Source: Nitrococcus mobilis
Lineage (GTDB): Bacteria; Pseudomonadota; Gammaproteobacteria; Nitrococcales; Nitrococcaceae
Length of the DNA stretch: 56,578 nucleotides
Assembly (NCBI GenBank): GCA_024102725.1
Contig: JAGFJL010000132.1
Coordinates: forward strand, 1-56,578
Direction of reading: 5' to 3'
The position numbers and the translations under genes are program-made. Shown piece by piece: positions 37,992-46,916 of this stretch. The stretch's first letter is position 1; each line of letters begins with the position of its first letter. The notes beneath the pieces are model-generated. The model made no database searches. It was not told where the DNA came from and saw only the letters and a program-made list of their open reading frames with translations.

Positions 37992-38273
37992 GCCGAAAGA
38001 TCCTCTAGCCGTGTTCTCGGGAACCGTGCTGTTTCGTTCGTTTTTAATTGGTTTCAGTGCATGATCTGGAACGTGTTCCTGCATGACCGAGACCCAGTCG
38101 GCAATTTCCTCCATGCATCGGCCACATGGCCCCATAAACGTGAATCATTTGGCATTGGCACCCGGCTCGACTTCCGCTGGACCCGCTCTGCCCACCGGCG
38201 GTGAACCCGCCGAAACGACGGCCTCGGAAGAAAACACCTTGGAGCGCAATCCAAAAGGAATATCTGATTTATT
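37992..38273. other. Upstream region of the subtilase gene
   Basis: The minus-strand frame continues upstream to 38135 without a signal peptide, so translation most likely begins at 37991. No other gene is supported here. Together with the repeat at 38274 and the following 200 bases it forms a gene-free stretch of about 630 bases. Confidence 0.45.
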
Positions 38274-38412
38274 TGTCACACCGGCGAAGGCCGGTGTCCG
38301 GGCTATTGATTTGACTGGATTGCGCAAACCCTCCTTGGTTTGCGCTCTCCGGGCCAGCTGAAGCTGTTCAAATCCGTTGCTGCGGATTTGTCCGGCTTTC
38401 GCCGGAATGACG
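38274..38412 (+). repeat. MITE-like dispersed repeat, long copy 4
   Basis: Begins TGTCACACCGGCGAAGGCCGG and ends CCGGCTTTCGCCGGAATGACG, imperfect terminal inverted repeats of about 21 bases. Inside are GCGCAAACC/GGTTTGCGC and AAATCCG/CGGATTT hairpins, so the element as RNA or single-stranded DNA would fold into several stems. Related copies lie at 507, 8424 and (inverted) 32645. Confidence 0.8.
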
Positions 38413-38618
38413 AGAAGGCGATTGCTCAGAGTCTCCAGAAGAAACAGATGCCAATGGTGTTGGGAATTCCGGGAGGGGCGATACGAATTTTTATGCAGGA
38501 AGGCCTGAACGGCCTCCTTGAGCCCGCGTATTGAACTGCCTACGCTTATAGCGGGTCTCAATGGGATAGAGATCGTGGGGTAACAGCGGGGCGGAACCTA
38601 AGAAAGTAGGTGAAGCCG

Positions 38619-38933
38619 ATGAAACGCAACGTGATTCGTATTCTCGTGGCTGGAGTAGTGATCAGCAATGCTTTTGCATTAATCGGCTGCTCTTCACGCA
38701 ACACGACCACTACTTACCAAACCCAACCCACCCTGGCGGCGGCCCCAAGTGCCGAATGCGCCGGTTGCGGCGCGATCATGTCGATCGACCGCACCGGCGG
38801 CGTCTATGATGACGGCGCCTACCGGGTGAGCATAAAGCTTGATAACGGCGGGACACAGACGCTAACACAGACGACCCAGCCACCGTTTCGGGTCGGCGAT
38901 CGCGTTCAAATCCTGAACCAGCCGGTCCAATAA
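38619..38933 (+). CDS. Small outer-membrane lipoprotein
   Basis: A 104-residue protein with a lipoprotein signal peptide: hydrophobic run VIRILVAGVVISNAFALIGC followed by SSRN, so the lipid-carrying cysteine is residue 24. Ser at +2 predicts outer-membrane sorting. The mature part contains CAGCGAIMSIDRTGGVYDDG and YRVSIKLDNGGTQTLTQTTQ then PFRVGDRVQILN, similar to the beta-rich C-terminal half of SlyB/glycine-zipper lipoproteins but without the zipper. AGGTGA precedes the ATG at 38619; a GTG three codons upstream is less likely. Confidence 0.78.
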   Translation: MKRNVIRILVAGVVISNAFALIGCSSRNTTTTYQTQPTLAAAPSAECAGCGAIMSIDRTGGVYDDGAYRVSIKLDNGGTQTLTQTTQPPFRVGDRVQILNQPVQ

Positions 38934-39252
38934 CAGCACGGTCTCCGCCCGTTGCAAGCCACCAACAGGGGCGGCAGGGGGCGGAGTGCCGTCAACAGCC
39001 ACCGGATACCCACCTACTCCGGGCAGTGAATTCGGTCATGCCCCGCGTTCGAGGCTTTGTTGCTTCCTATCGGCCTACGCTGAGCCGCCCGCTGCGCAGC
39101 CATGCGGCACTCAGTGCCCAACCGCTTGCGATAAAACGCTCGTCCCCGAGCACTCCACGCCTCGGACCACGGCAAGGAACGCTTGCCTTGACTCAGCCCT
39201 GCTTGTGCTTTAGGTGCATTAGGAAAGGCCAGCGATCGGAAAGAGGGGCTTC
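38934..39252. other. Intergenic region, promoter of the BCCT gene
   Basis: About 320 bases with no domain-bearing frame. GAGGGG just before 39253 is the ribosome binding site of the next gene. Confidence 0.5.
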
Positions 39253-40950
39253 ATGCCAGAGAAGATACGCGCCTACTTGAATGAGCATACCAATCCGCCG
39301 GTCTTCGTTACCTCCGGGCTGGTCACGATCATGCTGGTCGCGCTCGCCGTGGCATTTCCGAGTCGATTCGGCCGGGTTGCGAATGATATCCAGGACTTCA
39401 TCACCACCTATTTCGGCTGGTTCTATATTCTGGGCACGACGTTCATCCTGGTGTTCGTGGTGCTGCTCATGTTCAGCCGTTACGGGCGCATCCGGCTCGG
39501 TCCGGACGAGGCCAAACCCGATTACGCTACCTGGCCTTGGGTCTGCATGATGTTCACCGCCGGAATGGGGATCGGACTCGTCTACTACAGCGTCTCCGAG
39601 CCAATCGCCCATTTCAAGAATCCGCCTCTCGCGCAAGGCGGTACCGAACAAGCCGCCGTCACCGCCATGAACTACACGTTGTTCCACTGGGGACTGCACC
39701 CGTGGGCCATCTACAGCTTGCTCGGCCTGGCGCTAGGCTATTTTGCGTTTCGCAAAGGGTTGCCACTCAAGCCCGCGGCCGCCTTCTACCCCCTGCTGGG
39801 TAATCGCATCTACGGCCCGATCGGCCACGGCATCGATATTCTAGCGGTGTTCGGAACGCTGTTCGGGCTCGCAACCTCGATCGGGTTCGGTGCGACCCAG
39901 ATCACAGCCGGCCTGAACGTACTGTTCGGCATTCCCAACAGCCTTACAGTGCAGCTGCTCGTCATCACCACGGTCGAGGCGGTTGCCATTACCAGCATCA
40001 TGTTGGGAATCGACGCCGGCATCAGGCGCCTCTCCGTCGTCAACATGTGGCTTGCCATCGGGCTGTGCGCTTTTGTATTCGCGCTCGGCCCCACACTCCA
40101 CATACTCAACTCCATCGCGAGCGACACCGGCTACTATCTCCAGCATCTACCGCAGACCAGTCTGACCGTCTTCCCCAACGGTCCGGGCGCCGAGTTTCAA
40201 TCGATCTGGACCCTGTTCTACTGGGGCTGGTGGATCTCTTGGTCGCCTTTCGTAGGGATGTTCATCGCCCGCATCTCCTACGGCTATACGATCCGTCAAT
40301 TCATCGCGGGCACGCTGCTCATTCCCACCGGTGCCTCGATCGTCTGGTTCGTCGTATTCGGCCGCACCGCACTCGAGGCCTTGCTGGATGACGGCGGCAA
40401 TAAGGCTTTGTTAACCGCGAGCGCCCCCAAAGCCATTTTCGTATTGCTAGAACAGCTCCCGGTCACCGGGCTCATAGCCCTCATCGCCTCGGTGATCACG
40501 ATCACCGTCGTGACGCTGTTTTTTGCCACCTCCTCCGATTCCGGCTCGCTAGTCGTCGATATCCTCACCAACGGCGGCGACCCGCATCCGATCTGGCAAC
40601 AACGGCTGTTCTGGGCGGTAATGGAAGGCCTGATCGCGGCGGTGCTGCTGATCGCCGGCGCCGCCACCGGCGGTGACGCACTCGGGGCATTGCAAACCGG
40701 CGCCGTAACCACGGGGTTACCGTTCTGCGCTGTGCTTTTGCTCATGTGCTACACCCTGTACAGGGCTCTGAGTCAGGAACGATCACCGGATCGTATCCTG
40801 AAAAGAGACGATCGGGACGACTCCGAAGAGTCGATCCCTACCGGCGGCAGCCGGCGTTCAGCGCCCGAACGGCCGACCCGCAGGCCGCGGCCCGAACCCC
40901 CTGCAAAAGCCGGGCGGTCTACCAGCAGCGCAGCCAGGAGGGGGCGATGA
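39253..40950 (+). CDS. BCCT-family betaine/carnitine/choline transporter
   Basis: A 565-residue inner-membrane transporter with about 12 helices. GMGIGLVYYSVSEPIAHF is the conserved BCCT TM3 region and YWGWWISWSPFVGMFIARIS the TM8 aromatic box (WGWWxxWSPFVGxFIARxSxG) that forms the cation-binding site. It imports compatible solutes such as glycine betaine or choline by proton or sodium symport, usually for osmoprotection. The C-terminal 60 residues are Arg/Pro-rich, as in osmosensing BCCT carriers. Its stop overlaps the start codon of the Hsp20 gene. Confidence 0.94.
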   Translation: MPEKIRAYLNEHTNPPVFVTSGLVTIMLVALAVAFPSRFGRVANDIQDFITTYFGWFYILGTTFILVFVVLLMFSRYGRIRLGPDEAKPDYATWPWVCMMFTAGMGIGLVYYSVSEPIAHFKNPPLAQGGTEQAAVTAMNYTLFHWGLHPWAIYSLLGLALGYFAFRKGLPLKPAAAFYPLLGNRIYGPIGHGIDILAVFGTLFGLATSIGFGATQITAGLNVLFGIPNSLTVQLLVITTVEAVAITSIMLGIDAGIRRLSVVNMWLAIGLCAFVFALGPTLHILNSIASDTGYYLQHLPQTSLTVFPNGPGAEFQSIWTLFYWGWWISWSPFVGMFIARISYGYTIRQFIAGTLLIPTGASIVWFVVFGRTALEALLDDGGNKALLTASAPKAIFVLLEQLPVTGLIALIASVITITVVTLFFATSSDSGSLVVDILTNGGDPHPIWQQRLFWAVMEGLIAAVLLIAGAATGGDALGALQTGAVTTGLPFCAVLLLMCYTLYRALSQERSPDRILKRDDRDDSEESIPTGGSRRSAPERPTRRPRPEPPAKAGRSTSSAARRGR

Positions 40951-41414
40951 GCACACCGCGACGCAACCCATTCCGGGGATTTTTCGATGTTATGAGCGAG
41001 ATGAACCGTCTGCAACACCAATGGATGTCACACCGGGAAGCCGAGCCGGCCGAGCAAATCAGGACACCGGCCACTGCATGGGTTCCACCCGCCGATATAT
41101 TCGCCCGGCGCGGCGATCTGGTGATCCGCTGCGAACTCGCGGGATTGACGCGCGCGGACGTGGACGTCACCGTTGCCAATGGAATGCTGACCATCTCCGG
41201 TGTGCGCCAGCGCAGGCCGGACGAGGAAGACACCACGTACTACACTCAAGAGCGCTTCCACGGCCCTTTCCGCCGGAGTATGGTCCTACCCGAGGGAATC
41301 GGCAAAAACAACATTACCGCCCACTTCGACAACGGCCTACTGGAGATCGTCCTCAAAGACGGAGCGGCCGGGACACCGCAACACATCGACATCGAAACAC
41401 GGAACGAGAATTAG
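40947..41414 (+). CDS. Small heat-shock protein, Hsp20/alpha-crystallin family
   Basis: A 155-residue ATP-independent chaperone. The alpha-crystallin domain runs from about residue 45 (TAWVPPADIFARRGDLVIRC) to 148; ELAGLTRADVDVTVANGMLT and FHGPFRRSMVLPEGIGKNNI are classic, and FDNGLLEIVLKD is the closing A-x-x-x-n-G-v-L strand. It lacks the usual I-x-I tail and ends HIDIETRNEN. It overlaps the BCCT gene by four bases (ATGA) with GGAGGGGG upstream, so both respond together, fitting osmotic or heat stress. Its stop lies only 31 bases from the distal end of the CRISPR array. Confidence 0.93.
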   Translation: MSTPRRNPFRGFFDVMSEMNRLQHQWMSHREAEPAEQIRTPATAWVPPADIFARRGDLVIRCELAGLTRADVDVTVANGMLTISGVRQRRPDEEDTTYYTQERFHGPFRRSMVLPEGIGKNNITAHFDNGLLEIVLKDGAAGTPQHIDIETRNEN

Positions 41415-41445
41415 CGCAGCGCTCGTGCTTGACGCAAAGCAAGCA

Positions 41446-42795
41446 TCTCTGAGCTGCCTATGCGGCAGCGAACGGGATGCCCTCGTCCTCGCACTCCTGC
41501 TCGTATTTCTGAGCTGCCTATGCGGCAGCGAACTTACGTATTCAGGGTTCTCCTGCTCGGTGTATTTTCTGAGCTGCCTATGCGGCAGCGAACCCGGAGG
41601 ACTGGGAGCCCGGCTACAACCCAGATTTCTGAGCTGCCTATGCGGCAGCGAACACTCAGGTCCTGGCGCTGTTCTCCTAGGTAGCTTTCTGAGCTGCCTA
41701 TGCGGCAGCGAACGTTCTCCTCCTCCGCTTCGCGGATAGCCTCAATTTCTGAGCTGCCTATGCGGCAGCGAACGGCAATATTCCGTGCTGAAGCGCCACC
41801 CAAGTTTTCTGAGCTGCCTATGCGGCAGCGAACCCGATGGGAGTAACGGGAGGCGCGACCGCATATTTCTGAGCTGCCTATGCGGCAGCGAACAAGAAGC
41901 CACGGCGAGCGATCAGTAACCCGATATTTCTGAGCTGCCTATGCGGCAGCGAACACGTTGCATTTCCCTGGTCGTTTGACTGCTTCTTTCTGAGCTGCCT
42001 ATGCGGCAGCGAACGATCTGGGAGGGTACTGTGGTGGAGATTCCTTTTTCTGAGCTGCCTATGCGGCAGCGAACATGAACACCTCCATAGCTTGCAAGGT
42101 CATATCATTTCTGAGCTGCCTATGCGGCAGCGAACGGTTGACTAGTGGATACTCCTGGAATCGCCGGTTTCTGAGCTGCCTATGCGGCAGCGAACCCTTT
42201 TGAGTGCCTTTCGGCTGCTCAGATTCATTTCTGAGCTGCCTATGCGGCAGCGAACTTCATCTGGGGCGGTTTGAGGGTCTGTTACTCTTTCTGAGCTGCC
42301 TATGCGGCAGCGAACCCGCAGCGGAACAGCCAATGGACCTTCGCCGATTTCTGAGCTGCCTATGCGGCAGCGAACGGGGTAAGTTGCGCAAGGGGGTCGA
42401 GGCTCAGTTTCTGAGCTGCCTATGCGGCAGCGAACTCAGGAGTAACCCTATGTGGGCTTTCTCGGTATTTCTGAGCTGCCTATGCGGCAGCGAACTCTAC
42501 CCCTGCCCTCCCCGATCTCCTCTGTAATTTCTGAGCTGCCTATGCGGCAGCGAACGTGGCGCGAGTGGATGCGCGTCGGAAATAAATTTTCTGAGCTGCC
42601 TATGCGGCAGCGAACTTCCGAGGCAGGACAGGAACCCGAACCCTCCATTTCTGAGCTGCCTATGCGGCAGCGAACGCGTAGGGGTGTTAGTCTTTACTGT
42701 CCCGTGTTTTCTGAGCTGCCTATGCGGCAGCGAACGAAGCTGCCGCATTGCTGCTGCTGCTTGTCCATTTCTGAGCTGCCTATGCGGCAGCGAAC
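41446..42795 (-). CRISPR. Type I-F CRISPR array, 23 repeats and 22 spacers
   Basis: A 28-base repeat, written on the plus strand as TTTCTGAGCTG...GCAGCGAAC, occurs at 60- to 61-base intervals. On the minus strand it reads GTTCGCTGCC...CTCAGAAA, close to the type I-F repeat of Pseudomonas aeruginosa, and the GCTGCC-GGCAGC stem is the Cas6f target. Spacers are 32 bases, except two of 33 (starting at 41894 and 42075). The leftmost repeat (41446) has T to C at position 2, while the other 22 are identical, marking the left end as the old, leader-distal end. The array is therefore transcribed leftward. Confidence 0.99.
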
Positions 42796-42924
42796 TAGAT
42801 CAGAAAAAACCTAATCACTTGATTGTTAACGAGCCGCATCGCGGGCGAGCAGTTTATCCAAAAACGCCATCTGGCCAGCAAATCTTTGATTTATAGGAGC
42901 ATGTATACCGATCTAAAAAAAGGG
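42796..42924 (-). promoter_or_regulatory. CRISPR leader with two consensus IHF sites
   Basis: The AT-rich stretch between the last repeat and the cas6f stop. On the minus strand AATCAAGTGATTA (42812-42824) and AATCAAAGATTTG (42879-42891) both fit the IHF consensus WATCAANNNNTTR exactly, 16 and 83 bases from the first repeat. IHF bends I-F leaders for spacer integration, so the leader should still support adaptation. A promoter with TTGCTG and GATAAA boxes is possible at about 42850-42877. Confidence 0.75.
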
Positions 42925-43488
42925 TTAGAACCACGGGATCGTGGCGCTTGCACTTAAGCCGAAGCTATTGAACATACCGGGAACCGGCGTGTCCCCTGGC
43001 AGTGAATGTTCGACAAAGAGGCAAAAAGTTTGTCCTGTGCTGCGGCTGCGCAGTCGCAGAAACGGCAAATTAACTCTGCGCTCTACCGAGGCGGGGACGC
43101 GCTCGCACGCCTCCTCCCAGCGCACGTTATGTCGCTTCGCGTAGCGACGACGCAAGCGATCTACATTGGTCTTGGGTTGGACACGGCGAACCACACGATG
43201 TTTGGCGGTTTGAGGAGCGATTAGGAGATCACCAAGGCATACGTAATCTTGTATGCCCGTCAGCCAACGCTGGGCCATGAGTACCGTAAGGCGCTCCGCG
43301 GTTCCATGCAGGCGAAGATGTCCGCCCAGACTGCGTTGTTCGTGCCGAACCGCCGGAAAGCTTATCCCGACAGAGTGCTCGGCGACTTCGACCAATATCC
43401 GATGCAGCTTGCCGCAGAGTGCATTCATAAGGATAGGGCTTGGGAATTCGGGATCCGGGAGCAAATAGATGTCCAAGTAATGCGTCAT
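42925..43488 (-). CDS. cas6f: CRISPR endoribonuclease Cas6f (Csy4)
   Basis: A 187-residue RNase that cuts pre-crRNA at the base of the repeat hairpin and stays bound to the 3' handle. HYLDIYLLPDPEFPSPILMN matches Csy4, His29 in CGKLHRILVE is the catalytic base, and LRSRSTGQTFCLFVEH corresponds to the region with catalytic Ser148. The arginine-rich helix RLRRRYAKRHNVRWEEA reads the repeat's major groove. The gene ends FGLSASATIPWF, the usual FxPWF end. It follows csy3 after three bases. Confidence 0.97.
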   Translation of the reverse strand: MTHYLDIYLLPDPEFPSPILMNALCGKLHRILVEVAEHSVGISFPAVRHEQRSLGGHLRLHGTAERLTVLMAQRWLTGIQDYVCLGDLLIAPQTAKHRVVRRVQPKTNVDRLRRRYAKRHNVRWEEACERVPASVERRVNLPFLRLRSRSTGQTFCLFVEHSLPGDTPVPGMFNSFGLSASATIPWF

Positions 43489-43491
43489 GGC

Positions 43492-44526
43492 TCAGTCCTT
43501 TTCGCCGAACACACCGCCGCGAATCAGGGTCGCCATGAGGTAGTGCTGATTGCCTTCCTCGGGCGCACGCCCTTTGAGTACCCAAGCATCCAGAAGCGAA
43601 TAGAAATCCACTTTCTGCTTGGGCTGTCTGTACGCCCGGCCTTGCGAGGTGACGGAGCCATAAGGCTCTACGGCAATCGGACCCAACCCCTCTTCGTCCG
43701 GATACCAAGTGTCGACCGTACGAAGCGCGTTGCCGATCTTCTGACTGTGCATGGCCGCTGTCTCGCCCACGGTATAAAGCGTTTTACTCTTCTGGCCGCG
43801 CCGGTCGCCCCGATCGAGAATCAGCTCTTGCGAAGGGAACACCTCCTGGCCGTCCCCAATACGCGCATAAGCGACGACCTCGAGCAGAATAAAGCGCTGC
43901 CCGGAAAGCCCGCTTTCGATCAATTCGGTCAGTTCGACGAGCGATTTCTCAGCCTGCCCCCGCGCCTCGAAACGCCGCAGCGGCAGATCGAGCGCATCGA
44001 AGGCCCACTCCTGCGCCGCTTTACCGTCCTCGAGGTGGCGAACGATCACCTCCACGTCCTCCGCACCGATGCGGTTACGCCATAGAAAACGGCCATTGGC
44101 GAGATTGTGGGCATAGCGGCGGGCAAGCTCGCCGAATCCATACTCCGCAACATAGCCCTGGACCGTCTCGACAAGTTTCTGCTGATACGCTGCGTTGTTG
44201 CAGGCGGAAGGTACGCCGGCGCCGGCAAGCACGCGCAATGTGAAACGCACGCGCAGAGCATTGGCATCGTTCGGCAGGGTGCAGACATCCACGGTCTGCA
44301 GGTTGGGGTCTTGAATAGAGGCATCCAGCTTGGCCGGATCCTGCTCCTTTGTTTTAAGGCGGTTGGAAATCGTCCCACGCACGGACTTCTCACGAATCCC
44401 GACCGCAGCCCATCGTGCGCCGTTGCGGCGATCCTCCCAGCGCCCGGCGCTGAACAGCGCATCGGAGGGATCCAGCTTACGCTCGAAGGCGAGCACGGAG
44501 GCAGTTTTCAGCTCGTTTGCAGACAT
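43492..44526 (-). CDS. csy3: Type I-F Cascade backbone protein Csy3 (Cas7f)
   Basis: A 344-residue protein, length as expected, that polymerises in six copies along the crRNA spacer. [40 protein letters not shown] and [20 protein letters not shown] are almost identical to the P. aeruginosa Csy3 pattern, as is [20 protein letters not shown]. The start at 44526 ([11 protein letters not shown]) is selected because the frame upstream overlaps csy2 and has no homology. The spacing to csy2 (13 bases) and cas6f (3 bases) shows one operon. Confidence 0.97.
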   Translation of the reverse strand: MSANELKTASVLAFERKLDPSDALFSAGRWEDRRNGARWAAVGIREKSVRGTISNRLKTKEQDPAKLDASIQDPNLQTVDVCTLPNDANALRVRFTLRVLAGAGVPSACNNAAYQQKLVETVQGYVAEYGFGELARRYAHNLANGRFLWRNRIGAEDVEVIVRHLEDGKAAQEWAFDALDLPLRRFEARGQAEKSLVELTELIESGLSGQRFILLEVVAYARIGDGQEVFPSQELILDRGDRRGQKSKTLYTVGETAAMHSQKIGNALRTVDTWYPDEEGLGPIAVEPYGSVTSQGRAYRQPKQKVDFYSLLDAWVLKGRAPEEGNQHYLMATLIRGGVFGEKD

Positions 44527-44539
44527 TGCACGGCACTCC

Positions 44540-45520
44540 TTATATGTTGTTTTCTTCGCTTGCGGCAGCGGAAAAGTAATTGGCACACTGATACAGGCCC
44601 GTTTCGGGGCAGGCCTCGTGATGCCACAGCAACTGCGTTGGATCATCCAATCGGTGTGGCCCCATCCATTCACCCACTGAGTAGATGCTCTCTACGAAGC
44701 GAAAAGGCGCGGCCTCATCGCGTGCATTCTCGACCTCGCCGGGCGCGTAGAGTTTGGACAGCGCGCGGTAACCGACCGGAACGGGAACCAGCCAGCCGGG
44801 CGTGCTGCGCACGCTCCAGCTCGCCTCATCGGCTTTGTCGGCAGTTATGCTCGGCTCGATATTCAGTCGGCAGAGATCCAGGAGGGCATCCACAGCGCTC
44901 GCCTCCGGCCGATCGATCCGCAGCGCCTGCAAGTGCACGTGCAGCAAATCCTTCCGGTCGACCAATACGAAACCGGGTAGCAAGCGGCGGCGTGTTTTCC
45001 GAAACGCCTCGCGACGCTCCTGCCGCGTGTCCGGCAAACCCCACATCTCGGGCTCGTGCCGGTCTGATCCGTCACTCGCCCTGGAGCGGGGCAAAATGCT
45101 GCCGCCGGCCAACCGCATGCCCGCGGCATGGTCCAGAATCTTCCGTGCGGTCAGTTTTTGCCGACCTTCGGTGCCCAGCTTTCCCGAGATCTCGACCAGC
45201 AGGCTGACTTCCATGTGCGCACGCCCTTCCTCGACAAAGGCCGGAGGCTCGCCTTTCTTGTTCAGAGGGTTCCGAGTCAGCCGGAATACCTGCGTGCGTC
45301 GCCCCGGCAGCTTATATACTTGCGGGTCGAAGCGGTGGCAAATGATCCCTACTCCACCGAAGGCGATCTCCAGCGTGGCGGCCAGCCGGCGTTGCAACGC
45401 ATGGACGAAGCCGGTGAACGCGGACGGGGCCGGGAAACCCCAGCTCAGCGGCCCGGCTATGGCATTCGCGTTCTGCACTTGGAGGCGCTTGAGCAATAGC
45501 AAAGCGCGGGCGTCAGGCAT
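44540..45520 (-). CDS. csy2: Type I-F Cascade protein Csy2 (Cas5f)
   Basis: A 326-residue protein that caps the crRNA 5' handle together with Csy1. [60 protein letters not shown] and [10 protein letters not shown] are Csy2 signatures, and [20 protein letters not shown] and [14 protein letters not shown] follow. It starts within the end of csy1 (eight-base overlap). Confidence 0.96.
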   Translation of the reverse strand: MPDARALLLLKRLQVQNANAIAGPLSWGFPAPSAFTGFVHALQRRLAATLEIAFGGVGIICHRFDPQVYKLPGRRTQVFRLTRNPLNKKGEPPAFVEEGRAHMEVSLLVEISGKLGTEGRQKLTARKILDHAAGMRLAGGSILPRSRASDGSDRHEPEMWGLPDTRQERREAFRKTRRRLLPGFVLVDRKDLLHVHLQALRIDRPEASAVDALLDLCRLNIEPSITADKADEASWSVRSTPGWLVPVPVGYRALSKLYAPGEVENARDEAAPFRFVESIYSVGEWMGPHRLDDPTQLLWHHEACPETGLYQCANYFSAAASEENNI

Positions 45521-46820
45521 CGGCGGCCACCTCCTGCCTAATCATCTGAAGCTCCTTTTCCAACAAGCCACGCCATTCGTGATACTCGTCATCGCCCATC
45601 GGCAGGCGCCCCCCTCGGGTTAGCTGATAATTCAGCCAGTTGCCGAACCGCTTGGCGATTTCATCCGGCCACTTTCCCTGGGCTCGGCCAAGCGCGAATT
45701 CGGCGTCGTCCAGCTCACGATAGGGATCCAGCCAGTACTGCTCGGCCGCATCCAGCCGGCAAGCCGGAGCGGCGCTCCAGCCCGGCTCAAGCTCATGGAG
45801 CTCGGCGGCGACTTGCAGCAACTCGTCGCTGATGCGCTCCGCCAGTGCAGCACGGGTCTGGCGGATGGTGCGGTTGTTGTAGGCGCTCTTGACAAGAAAA
45901 TCACGCAAGGCGCCGGTCAGCTCTCGAAGCCGGCGCCGGCGGCGCAGCCAGCCGGCGAACACAGTGGCCACGCCAAGCGGCGGTTTTGCTTGCGCACGCC
46001 AGCTCGGCGGCAGCGAGGCTAGAAGATAGCTCTCCCCATGGCGCTCGCTGTTGAGTTGACTGATGTTCTGCGGGTTGCTGCCGCCGAAGTTCTGGATCGC
46101 CAGATTCGGGTATTCACAGTAGCCGTGCGGATGCGGCTTGTTATTCCACCGGGCGTCACGTGCCTCACGGCTAGCCTGCGAAAATCGGTCTTCGCGGATA
46201 CGGGTATAGACCGCCTGCACGAGGCTAGTCGGATACAGCGGTGCCAACAAGTGATAGCCGCCATCGGGCAAAGGCCAGTAGAGCTGCTTGGCGAGCTTGT
46301 GCGAGGCAGGCTGCCCCCGCGCTTGAGTAATACCGGCGAAAGCGGCCATCCAATGCTCAGCCTGCTCATCGCTTGCAGACAATGCCGCCTTCAGAGCCGG
46401 ATCGTTATGATAGGCGCGCTCCAACAGGGTTCGGCCGCCCTGCTCGAGCTTCAGAAACTGATATACATCCAAATAGGCGGCATTGCCGACCACATCCGGA
46501 GGGCAGGCCGCCTCACGCAAGCTATGAGTCCCCACCAGGGCGTCTGCACCCGGATCGGCAGCCATTGCGTACAGGCTGGTACCATGGGCATCCGGATGAC
46601 CGTATTTCAGAGCATGGGTTACGAGTTGGAGCTTTTTAACCCGCCGCGCAGCATCTTCGACCCAGGCTGCCAGCTGATACTGCTCAATAAGCGCTTGGCG
46701 TTTTGTATCCTCTCCTTCCTTTAGCTTTTCCAGCTTGACTGTCAAACGCTCCTGTAGGAACTTCTCTATGCGCGCTCGGAGGCCGCTGATTTCCTCTATA
46801 TCCACTGCTGCTTGTGCCAT
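45513..46820 (-). CDS. csy1: Type I-F Cascade large subunit Csy1 (Cas8f)
   Basis: A 435-residue protein, the PAM-sensing subunit. The start at 46820 (MAQAAVDIEEISGLRARIEK) follows an AGGGGGG Shine-Dalgarno. THALKYGHPDAHGTSLYAMA, GTHSLREAACPPDVVGNAAY, NFGGSNPQNISQLNSERHG and LLASLPPSW are the conserved Csy1 blocks (the last group is near-invariant in I-F systems). The upstream 96-base gap to the cas2-3 stop may contain a separate promoter. There is no sign of damage. Confidence 0.96.
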   Translation of the reverse strand: MAQAAVDIEEISGLRARIEKFLQERLTVKLEKLKEGEDTKRQALIEQYQLAAWVEDAARRVKKLQLVTHALKYGHPDAHGTSLYAMAADPGADALVGTHSLREAACPPDVVGNAAYLDVYQFLKLEQGGRTLLERAYHNDPALKAALSASDEQAEHWMAAFAGITQARGQPASHKLAKQLYWPLPDGGYHLLAPLYPTSLVQAVYTRIREDRFSQASREARDARWNNKPHPHGYCEYPNLAIQNFGGSNPQNISQLNSERHGESYLLASLPPSWRAQAKPPLGVATVFAGWLRRRRRLRELTGALRDFLVKSAYNNRTIRQTRAALAERISDELLQVAAELHELEPGWSAAPACRLDAAEQYWLDPYRELDDAEFALGRAQGKWPDEIAKRFGNWLNYQLTRGGRLPMGDDEYHEWRGLLEKELQMIRQEVAADA

Positions 46821-46916
46821 ACACCCCCCTACGACTGCGAAAATCACCCGCTACCGATGTATTTTTGTTAATTCCACTTCCACTCCGAAGCCCCAACTCT
46901 CTAGGCAGTTTAATGC

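Noticed and set aside
41460..42896. Open frames running through the CRISPR array (for example 42204-42527 and 42452-42814)
   Set aside because: They repeat the translated 28-base repeat (SCLCGSE or LPMRQRT) at spacer intervals and arise from array periodicity, not from a repeat protein.
46821..46916. A separate small gene between csy1 and cas2-3
   Set aside because: Only 96 bases, with no ribosome binding site and start pairing; more likely a promoter region.
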